Shown here one piece after another: positions 1 to 6,305 of a DNA stretch of 12,647 nucleotides. The DNA is from an uncultured Clostridia bacterium (GTDB lineage: Bacteria > Bacillota > Clostridia > Saccharofermentanales > DTU023). The notes below the pieces were generated by a model. That model was not told where the DNA came from. It searched no databases and was given only the letters and a program-made list of their open reading frames with translations. The DNA is taken from positions 1-12,647 of the forward strand of contig CAMJYM010000030.1 in assembly GCA_946220865.1 (NCBI GenBank), in the 5' to 3' direction. The position numbers were made by a program, and so were the translations under genes. Numbering within the stretch: position 1 is the first letter of the stretch; each line of letters opens with the position of its first letter.

Positions 1-106
1 CCCTTTATTTATATTTTTATTATTTTTATGATGGTCTTTACAAATGATCTTTCGCCCCGCAATTGCCTTGCTGTTCGCACTCCCAGCTCGCGAACTTCTG
101 TCCATC

Positions 107-2812
107 TCAGGGCAAGGCCGGCAGGCGGAGTTGCCTTCCACTCTTAAAACATTTTAGCGTGAGTGAGCCCTCGCGCTCAAGCTGAAAATCTATCGCACCT
201 TCTTCATCCGTCCGCAAACTTGGAATTTTTCGAGTTTTAAGACGGCTCATGACCTCAGCAGAAGGATGTCCATAGCGATTTGGCCCCACTGAAATAAGGG
301 CCAGCCGAGGTTTGAGAGCGCGCAGGAAACGGTCGCATGTCGAAAAGCGCGAGCCATGGTGGGCGACCTTGAGGATCGTGTCCCCTTTCCGTCCCTCCAA
401 ATCTTCTTTTATAAAAATTTCTTCCTTGGCCGCCGTCATATCGCCAGTGAGCAAAAAGCTTTGTTCTCCCAGATAAAGCGTTGCGACCAGCGAGCGCTCA
501 TTTTCTTCTTTTCCTGCACCGGAGGGCAGGCGTGAAGCATAGTCCACACAGAGACGGATGCTGGGCTGCTCATCCAGGATCAGCTCTTCTCCGCCTTTCA
601 GACGGCGAATGGGGATCTTCTGCAGCTGTGCCAGCTCTAAAAGCTCCCTTCCGGCTTGTTTCTCCTCTTGCCAGTCTTCGGAAATCAGAAGTCCACGAAC
701 ACGACCGAGACGGATCAAGTCGGGCAAGACACCAATATGATCGAGATCGGCATGGCTGGCATAGACAAAGTCAAAGGCGGAAATGCCTCTTTTTTCCATA
801 AAAGGCAAAATGCTTTTCTCTAACTGTTCTGGTTTCCCTCCATCAAAGAGAAAGGCCAGCTGGTCGTCCTGGAGCACCATACCATCGCCCTGTCCAACCG
901 ATAAGACAGTGAAACAAGGTTTAGCGAAAAGGCTTTTGCATGGCTGAAAGAAAAGGACGAAAACCGAAAGCAGGAGGCAGAGCTGACGCACAAAGTTTTC
1001 CCTGTTTCGAAAATTTCGCCACAATGATGGGAGAGTTAACAAATAAAAGAAAAAGACCAGGCCGTAAAGAAGAGGGTCGAGCCGGAACTTCAACGCACTA
1101 TGAGCAGCGATGAAAAGACCCGCCTTAAGTAAGCTTGAAGCTGCCCAAAAAAGGCCCACACCCAGGACATGTAAAACATAAAGCAGCACGACACGCAGCC
1201 CAAAAGGTACGAAGAAAAGCCCTGCGGCAACTCCAGCAAGAGGAAAGATGAGCGAAATAAGGAAAGTAAAAGGCAGTTGCAGGAGCAGAAGCAAGGGCGA
1301 AAAAGAAGTCTTCTCAGAGGCCTGAATCAGGAGAAGCGAGAACTGCACAGACAGCACTGCGGCCAGGGCATGTATCGCCTGCCTGTCGAGTCTCGGCAGA
1401 ATATGGGTTAGTTTTTGGGCGAGAGGTTCAGCAAAAAGGAAGAGTGTAGCCGTCGCCGCAAACGACCAGATAAAGCCTTGATTGCGGAGAACAAAAGGAT
1501 CCAGGAGAGCCATGAGCAGGGCTGCCAGCGACAGTTCACTGAGCAGGTCACGGTGCAGTCCAAAGCGCCTGTAACCTTCCCGAAGCAGTAACATAAGGGA
1601 GGCACGGGCTAGTCCTGATGGCGCCCCGCAAAGCCAGTTCCAGATAAGAATAAGACTCAGCTCAAGGCCCAAAAGCAGTCGCGGGGGACAGGCCACGGTG
1701 CGAGCCAGTCGTTGCAAGGGGCGCAGCAAAAAAAGCAGGTGCATACCGGAGATTGCGATAAGATGTGAAAGCCCCAAAAGCTGCATTTGCATTTTGAAGG
1801 CTCGACTGAGCTCCATCTTAGAGCCAAAAAGCAGGGCTTCACAAAAAGCTGCCGCTTCTTTGAGGAAGTCCTCTTTCCCGGAAAAAGTAAAAGCGCTGCG
1901 AAAACCTTCACTGGCCTTCCTCAGAAACCTGCTCCTCCAGCAAGATAAAAAGTTTACTTTTTGGGGGGCCAGGACTTCCGAATCCGAAGTTTTATGCAGC
2001 TCGGCTTTAAGAAAAATACCCTGACCTGCCAGCCAGCGCCTTTCATCAAAGCCTCCGGGATTAGCCGCTTTATCCCCCTGAGATAAATTCACTCTGAGCT
2101 TCAGACGAGTAAAAGCTGCCTTTTCTACTGCGATATCCTTTCCCGCTGCGAAATTCTCCTCACCTGATCCTCTCTTTTCCTCAGGCAAAACAAGGGCTAT
2201 GCTAAGTCCACGCAGAGATTTAAGATCCGATGCAGACAAAGGTTTTTGGCTCTTATTTCTTTCCCAATAAACTTTTTCTTCAGGAGAGCGTTCCAAACTT
2301 CTCCCTGATGGAGGCAGAAAACTGGATGAGTTGAACTCACTTTGAGGGTTGTCCAGCCCTTCGGGTACTGCCGAGCTGTCGCCCGGCAAGGTTTGCGCCT
2401 CACGTATTCTCGCTCTGACACAGATTTTTCCACTTTTCTCACTCTGCCAGAGCACTTTTCCGGTATCTACCTCAAGAAGCAAAGGCTTTTGCAGATAGCG
2501 TTCTTCCAGATCACGCGGCGGCAGTTCCCGGGCAACGCGAAAAGCATTCAGGAAAAACAGCGAAGGGATGAGAAAGAGTAAAAGTCCGTCCCGAACACCT
2601 CGGAGCAGCAAAAGGGCAAAATAAACAGCAATGAAAATCCAGAACAGAGCCGTGGAGGAGCGGCTTTCCAACAGCGCAGCAGGGAGCAGAGCAGCCAGCG
2701 ACAGCGGCAGAAGGGGTCTCTCGAATCCTGGAAAAACCTGGATAAGGAAGACGCGAAGCCGGATCAAAGCGGAGCGTAGAATCTGGAATAAAAGCTGGGT
2801 GATCGTCGCCAT
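107..2812 (-). CDS. comEC: ComEC/Rec2 family DNA internalization protein
   Basis: Polytopic membrane protein expected to carry single-stranded DNA across the cytoplasmic membrane during transformation. The 901 residues show the full family architecture. Hydrophobic segments lie at about 32-95. A soluble OB-fold-like (DUF4131) region at about 105-270 ends with NPGGFD (251-256). The multi-helix Competence domain (about 320-630) contains GLSHLIAISGMHL (347-359) and GAPSGLARASLM (396-407). The C-terminal metallo-beta-lactamase-like domain has VGQGDG (639-644), FDGG (656-659), SHADLDH (686-692), TGDM (789-792), AHHGS (817-821) and GHPS (849-852 or close). The metal-ligand motif HxDxDH is intact. 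The OB region holds a hydrophilic, Ser/Glu/Pro-rich stretch at about 143-200 that looks like an insertion. No good ribosome binding site precedes the chosen ATG, so translation may be weak. It lies 160 bases downstream of engB with no terminator seen between them, so the two may be co-transcribed. Family assignment is secure; actual competence is not shown. Confidence 0.95.
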   Translation of the reverse strand: MATITQLLFQILRSALIRLRVFLIQVFPGFERPLLPLSLAALLPAALLESRSSTALFWIFIAVYFALLLLRGVRDGLLLFLIPSLFFLNAFRVARELPPRDLEERYLQKPLLLEVDTGKVLWQSEKSGKICVRARIREAQTLPGDSSAVPEGLDNPQSEFNSSSFLPPSGRSLERSPEEKVYWERNKSQKPLSASDLKSLRGLSIALVLPEEKRGSGEENFAAGKDIAVEKAAFTRLKLRVNLSQGDKAANPGGFDERRWLAGQGIFLKAELHKTSDSEVLAPQKVNFLSCWRSRFLRKASEGFRSAFTFSGKEDFLKEAAAFCEALLFGSKMELSRAFKMQMQLLGLSHLIAISGMHLLFLLRPLQRLARTVACPPRLLLGLELSLILIWNWLCGAPSGLARASLMLLLREGYRRFGLHRDLLSELSLAALLMALLDPFVLRNQGFIWSFAATATLFLFAEPLAQKLTHILPRLDRQAIHALAAVLSVQFSLLLIQASEKTSFSPLLLLLQLPFTFLISLIFPLAGVAAGLFFVPFGLRVVLLYVLHVLGVGLFWAASSLLKAGLFIAAHSALKFRLDPLLYGLVFFFYLLTLPSLWRNFRNRENFVRQLCLLLSVFVLFFQPCKSLFAKPCFTVLSVGQGDGMVLQDDQLAFLFDGGKPEQLEKSILPFMEKRGISAFDFVYASHADLDHIGVLPDLIRLGRVRGLLISEDWQEEKQAGRELLELAQLQKIPIRRLKGGEELILDEQPSIRLCVDYASRLPSGAGKEENERSLVATLYLGEQSFLLTGDMTAAKEEIFIKEDLEGRKGDTILKVAHHGSRFSTCDRFLRALKPRLALISVGPNRYGHPSAEVMSRLKTRKIPSLRTDEEGAIDFQLEREGSLTLKCFKSGRQLRLPALP

Positions 2813-2972
2813 AAACCCAGTATGCGGCTCGCAAAGGGTGTCGTTTCAGCGAACATTCGACAGAAATGGCTAAAAACGACAAGGCAAAGACCCAGGGAAG
2901 CATACAGCGGGCAGCTCTCACTGCAGCAAAGCAGAGGCTGAAAAATTCTCTGAAATAGGGGTCGCGACGCGT

Positions 2973-3602
2973 TTACTCTTTGCCTGACCCCAAGTTAAGA
3001 TATTCCAGAATCTGCCGTGACAAATCATCCAGGCCCTGCCCTGTCAGTGCGGAAATGGAGAGTAGTGGCAGCTCCTCACCTACAGCTTCTTTCACTGTCC
3101 GGCCAATATCCTGACGACTTTTAGCCTGCTGTGCCCGACTCAGCTTATCCGACTTATTCAGAAGCAAAAAATAGGGAGCTCCGGTCACTTCCATCCAGCG
3201 GATCATCTCCAGATCCAGCTGCGAAGGCAGATGTCGTGCGTCAAGGAGGTGCAAAATCAGGGCGATCGGCTGTTCTGAGCGCAAGTAGGCATCGGTCAGC
3301 TTTGAGAAGGCTTTCTGCTCTTCTTTAGAGCTCTTGCTGAAGCCATAACCAGGCAAATCAACCAGATAAAAGCTTCCGGCGACATCAAAGAAAATGAGGC
3401 CCCGGGTTTTTCCTGCCTCTCGACTGGTTCTCGCGAGCTTTGACTGACGGCAGAGTTTGTTGATCAGCGAGGACTTTCCCGCATTCGATTTTCCTGCCAG
3501 AACAATCTGCGGCAAACCGTCTTTCGGCAAGTTTTTAAGATCTGCGACGAACGCAGAAAATTTTGCCCGCTGAAAGATGGGATCACTTTTCACTTCCGGC
3601 AT
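2973..3602 (-). CDS. engB: Ribosome biogenesis GTP-binding protein EngB (YsxC/YihA)
   Basis: Small TRAFAC-class GTPase of the EngB/YsxC/YihA family, needed for large ribosomal subunit assembly in bacteria where it has been studied. The 209-residue length is normal (about 195-215). All G motifs are visible: G1 GKSNAGKS (37-44), G2 Thr66 within GKTRG, G3 DLPGYG (82-87), G4 NKSD (149-152) and G5 SAL (184-186). The start is supported by GGGAGGAG about 9 bases before the ATG. It is divergent from the PRPP-synthetase pair and upstream of comEC on the same strand. In many Bacillota engB follows lon; that neighbour is absent here. Nothing unusual is seen in the protein. Confidence 0.97.
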   Translation of the reverse strand: MPEVKSDPIFQRAKFSAFVADLKNLPKDGLPQIVLAGKSNAGKSSLINKLCRQSKLARTSREAGKTRGLIFFDVAGSFYLVDLPGYGFSKSSKEEQKAFSKLTDAYLRSEQPIALILHLLDARHLPSQLDLEMIRWMEVTGAPYFLLLNKSDKLSRAQQAKSRQDIGRTVKEAVGEELPLLSISALTGQGLDDLSRQILEYLNLGSGKE

Positions 3603-3712
3603 GATCTGACTCCTCCCTCACTTCTGTCTGCTGTGACAGCATGTACCGTGACAGCCTCTTACACATTCTTAATGCTATAATAACTTCAACAGCTTGAACA
3701 GGGGGAAACGTT
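3603..3712. promoter_or_regulatory. Divergent intergenic region with repeated GTGACAGC and an inverted repeat
   Basis: This gap separates engB (minus) from the PRPP-synthetase pair (plus). It holds a perfect 8-base direct repeat GTGACAGC at 3633-3640 and 3648-3655 (15-base period). The first copy is also part of the odd palindrome GCTGT-G-ACAGC (3630-3640). A second inverted repeat, TTCAA-CAGC-TTGAA (3685-3698), overlaps the predicted transcription start of the plus-strand genes. These are candidate operator sites; no regulator is recognised. No convincing minus-strand promoter for engB was found. Confidence 0.45.
3673..3681 (+). promoter_or_regulatory. Extended -10 promoter for the prs pair
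   Basis: TGCTATAAT is a perfect extended -10 element (TGn plus TATAAT at 3676-3681), placing the start of transcription near 3687-3690. There is no well-spaced -35: the nearest TTGACA-like hexamer (GTGACA, 3648-3653) leaves a 22-base spacer. The promoter may rely on the TGn extension or on an activator. The leader is about 25 bases and ends with AGGGGG (3700-3705), 7 bases before the ATG at 3713. Confidence 0.6.
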
Positions 3713-4915
3713 ATGGACGATCAACGCTCAGCCTCGCGTCAATATTCTTATTGGCGCTATGGTGACAGTATGATGGATCCGCTGGGTCCGGTTGCTGTGA
3801 TCTCTCAGCAACTTCAGCCCGAACTCGCAGATAGTGTCAATCGCAAACTACGCAGAATTCGACAAAATTTCAGCAATGAATTTCCGGAACTAAAAAAACT
3901 GCCCGGCTATCTGCGTCAGGATTATGAAATCGAAGTCGATCTTCAGCGCTTTAACAATGGTGAAGGTCAGGCCACTCTGCTGGAAAGCGTGCGCGGCCAC
4001 GATGTCTACATTATTACCGACGTTTTGAACAGCGGCGCATTCACAGTTCGCAACAACAGCTATGAACCGCTCTCTCCTGATGAACATTATCAGGATCTGA
4101 TCCGACTCCTTGGCGCCATGCACGGCCTGGCCCGACGCGTTAACGTGATTCTTCCCTATCTCTTCCAAAGCCGCCGCTATCTGCGCACCAACCGGGGTTC
4201 GATGGACTGCGGCCTGGTTTTACGACAGCTTTTCAGTATGGGCATCGCCAATCTGATTACTTTCGATGCCCACGATACACGTGTGGCCAATGCCGTACCC
4301 ACCAAAAATTTTGAAAGCTTTCCCACCACACTCCCCATCATCGAAAATGTGCTGGAACGTGTTCCTGACCTGCATATTGATAAAGAACACTTTATGCTGA
4401 TAAGTCCAAAGGAAACTGGTATCAGCCGGGCTATTTACTATGCCACTTTGATGAAAGTGCCCCTTGGCACCTTTTACCGTGAACATCTGGCTGACGGCAG
4501 CATCTCAAAAGCTTTCCTGGGTGAAGATATTCAAGGGCGCGACGTCATGATTGTCGATGATATGATCGACAGCTCCCAGACCATCTGTGAATGCGCCAGT
4601 TACCTTAAAGAGCATGGAGCCAAACGGGTTTTCTGCGCTGTCAGTTTTGCGCAGTTCACCAAAGGCTATGAGCTTGTCAACCAGGCTTACGACTTCGGCA
4701 TTATCGATAAGATCTTCAGTACCAACCTGATCTACCAGCCCCGGGCACTTCGTGCGATGCCCTGGTTTGAATCTGTCGACATGTCAGGCTACCTCGCTTC
4801 TGTCATTGATGCACTCAATCATAATTCATCGCTCAGTCAGCTGCTCTCTCCCGAGCAGCGCATCGTGAACGTCTTAGACCGCCACAATAAAAGACTTGCC
4901 GAGCTGGCTAAATAA
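3713..4915 (+). CDS. PRPP-synthetase-family protein, probably catalytically inactive paralogue
   Basis: Homologue of ribose-phosphate pyrophosphokinase (400 aa; classical Prs is about 315) and clear paralogue of the next gene. Shared blocks include ESVRGHD (91-97), SPDEHYQDL (121-129), FDAHDTRV (184-191) and VDDMI (281-285). Against the partner and classical Prs, key positions have changed. The RQ motif is SRRY (153-156). The SPDxGG motif, whose Asp helps bind metal in Prs, is SPKETG (231-236). The flexible loop with the catalytic KRR reads FYREH (254-258) and is about 7 residues shorter. The phosphate-binding loop DTAGT is DSSQT (286-290). I infer loss of PRPP synthesis, with a possible regulatory or scaffolding role similar to mammalian PRPP-synthetase-associated proteins; altered specificity is the alternative. 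It is preceded by a strong extended -10 promoter and AGGGGG. Its stop lies 13 bases before the next ATG, implying co-expression and perhaps a hetero-oligomer. Confidence 0.85.
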   Translation: MDDQRSASRQYSYWRYGDSMMDPLGPVAVISQQLQPELADSVNRKLRRIRQNFSNEFPELKKLPGYLRQDYEIEVDLQRFNNGEGQATLLESVRGHDVYIITDVLNSGAFTVRNNSYEPLSPDEHYQDLIRLLGAMHGLARRVNVILPYLFQSRRYLRTNRGSMDCGLVLRQLFSMGIANLITFDAHDTRVANAVPTKNFESFPTTLPIIENVLERVPDLHIDKEHFMLISPKETGISRAIYYATLMKVPLGTFYREHLADGSISKAFLGEDIQGRDVMIVDDMIDSSQTICECASYLKEHGAKRVFCAVSFAQFTKGYELVNQAYDFGIIDKIFSTNLIYQPRALRAMPWFESVDMSGYLASVIDALNHNSSLSQLLSPEQRIVNVLDRHNKRLAELAK

Positions 4916-4920
4916 AGGAG
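4914..4920 (+). promoter_or_regulatory. Ribosome binding site deciding the start of the second prs gene
   Basis: AAAGGAG overlaps the TAA stop of the upstream gene (4913-4915) and ends 8 bases before the ATG at 4929. It supports that ATG over an in-frame TTG at 4896, which would place the start inside the upstream gene and add a non-conserved 11-residue leader. The arrangement favours translational coupling of the two genes. Confidence 0.8.
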
Positions 4921-4928
4921 ACTGCAGT

Positions 4929-6143
4929 ATGGAAAAGAATTTTTCCTTTGAAAAAAAAGATAAAACCTATTACACCTATGACCAGTACGGCACCAATCCC
5001 ATGCCGGCCTTTGGACCTGTGGGCATTCTCGCCCTCCCCGGAGCCGTCGATTTCAGCGAGAAAGTCAATCACTTCCTGCTGGAGCGCCGTCGTGAATACC
5101 TCGACGTGATCGCCGAAGAGGATATGGATCCCGGCTTTCTCCGCGACGATTACCGCATTCCCCTTAATCTGGTGCGTTTCTCTTCCGGCGAAGGCAAGGC
5201 GATCATTGAGAGCACTGTGCGCGGCCATGACCTCTACCTGATCTGTGACCCCCTGAACTACAGCTGCACTTACAAGATGTTTGGCTTTGAAAATCGCATG
5301 AGTCCGGATGACCACTACCAGGATCTCAAGCGCGTCATTCTGGCTGCCTCCGGCAAGGGCCTGCGCATTAACGTCATCATGCCCTTCCTTTATGAGAGCC
5401 GCCAGCACCGCCGTTCCGGCCGTGAGTCCCTGGACTGTGCCTATATGCTTGAAGAAATTTTCAAGCTTGGCGTCTCTAACTTTCTGACTTTTGATGCGCA
5501 CGACGAGCGGGTATCCAACTCCATACCTGTCGGTGGCTTCGAAAATATCCCAACGTCCTATCAGATCATGAAGAGCCTGGTTAAAGTCATCCCGGATCTT
5601 GAATTTTCTCCCGACAAAATGATGGTCGTCTCCCCTGATGAAGGCGGCATCAAACGCGCCATGTTCTATGCGAGTATCCTGGGGCTGCCCCTCGGCACCT
5701 TCTACAAGCGCCGTGACTACTCGGTGATTAAGGATGGGCGTAACCCGATCATCGCCCATGAATTTCTGGGCGACTCCGTCGAAGGCCTGGATGTACTAAT
5801 CGTTGACGATATGATTTCTTCAGGTGACTCCATGCTGGATTTGTCCAGAATTCTGAGAGAACGTGGCGCCAGGCGAATTTTCTGTGCCACCAGTTTCGGG
5901 CTCTTTACCAGCGGCCTTAAGCGCTTCCAGGAAGCCTATGATCAAGGTTTGATTAACCACGTTTTCTGCACCAACCTCACCTATCATGCGCCGGAACTGC
6001 TGGCCTGTCCCTGGTATACGGATGCAGACATGAGCAAATTCGTCGCCCTGCTTATCGACGCAATGAACCACAACGCATCGATGACCACCCTGCTCGATCC
6101 AAGCGACAAAATCAATCAATTGCTCAACCGCATCCAGAATTAA
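4929..6143 (+). CDS. prs: Ribose-phosphate pyrophosphokinase (PRPP synthetase), long clostridial form
   Basis: Makes 5-phosphoribosyl-1-pyrophosphate from ribose 5-phosphate and ATP, the precursor for purines, pyrimidines, NAD, histidine and tryptophan. The 404 residues match the long Prs form I associate with Clostridia rather than the classical 315-residue enzyme. The extra length is mainly at the N-terminus and around the first domain. Active-site features are present: SRQH (157-160), FDAHD (188-192), SPDEGG (235-240), the flexible-loop KRR (260-262), and the PRPP loop IVDDMISSGDS (291-301). The PRPP loop differs from the classical DTAGT but keeps the two Asp. This is the intact member of a tandem pair; the upstream paralogue has lost several of these residues. 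It is probably co-transcribed with it from the promoter near 3676 and ends at a strong terminator (6177-6198). The family is secure; activity of the long form is inferred from motif retention. Confidence 0.9.
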   Translation: MEKNFSFEKKDKTYYTYDQYGTNPMPAFGPVGILALPGAVDFSEKVNHFLLERRREYLDVIAEEDMDPGFLRDDYRIPLNLVRFSSGEGKAIIESTVRGHDLYLICDPLNYSCTYKMFGFENRMSPDDHYQDLKRVILAASGKGLRINVIMPFLYESRQHRRSGRESLDCAYMLEEIFKLGVSNFLTFDAHDERVSNSIPVGGFENIPTSYQIMKSLVKVIPDLEFSPDKMMVVSPDEGGIKRAMFYASILGLPLGTFYKRRDYSVIKDGRNPIIAHEFLGDSVEGLDVLIVDDMISSGDSMLDLSRILRERGARRIFCATSFGLFTSGLKRFQEAYDQGLINHVFCTNLTYHAPELLACPWYTDADMSKFVALLIDAMNHNASMTTLLDPSDKINQLLNRIQN

Positions 6144-6176
6144 GGGGCGCTGTCAGTTCTTTAATCCATCTTAGAG

Positions 6177-6198
6177 GCCCCGCTTTGGCGGGGCTTTT
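6177..6198 (+). terminator. Rho-independent terminator after prs
   Basis: Perfect 7-bp GC stem GCCCCGC (6177-6183) / GCGGGGC (6188-6194) with loop TTTG, followed by TTTT. It lies 33 bases after the prs stop and would end the tandem prs transcript. Confidence 0.88.
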
Positions 6199-6214
6199 AT
6201 AATAGCTCAATAAC

Positions 6215-6242
6215 AAAAAGCCCCACCGAAGTGGGGCTTTTT
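6215..6242. terminator. Bidirectional terminator, end of opp operon
   Basis: Perfect 12-bp inverted repeat AAAAAGCCCCAC (6215-6226) / GTGGGGCTTTTT (6231-6242). Read on the minus strand the loop is C(UUCG)G, a very stable tetraloop, followed by a U run. This suits the end of the opp transcript, whose last gene stops at 6306. On the plus strand it also ends in T5 and can back up the prs terminator about 20 bases upstream. A third segment (6248-6262) can pair with the same arm on the minus strand. Confidence 0.88.
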
Positions 6243-6305
6243 GCATTTTCGGTGAGGCTCTTGCCGTGGTGGCAGTCTGCTTCACATTTTCATCAGGACT
6301 TTTCC

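Noticed and set aside
73..95. Inverted repeat GTTCGC / GCGAAC with an 11-base loop after comEC
   Set aside because: Six pairs around a long loop and no T run; not convincing as a terminator. The 106 bases after comEC otherwise show only an A/T-rich end.
2511..2921. Minus-strand GTG-started frame with a signal-peptide-like beginning, overlapping comEC in another frame
   Set aside because: Most of it is the shadow of comEC; the part in the engB-comEC gap has no ribosome binding site and no recognisable family.
4896..4928. Upstream TTG start for the second prs gene
   Set aside because: It lies inside the end of the first prs gene and its added residues are encoded by the ribosome binding site itself; ATG at 4929 has AAAGGAG at proper spacing.
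4908..5759. Long minus-strand open frame opposite the second prs gene (283 codons)
   Set aside because: Antisense shadow of a gene with clear family motifs; no ribosome binding site or recognisable domain.
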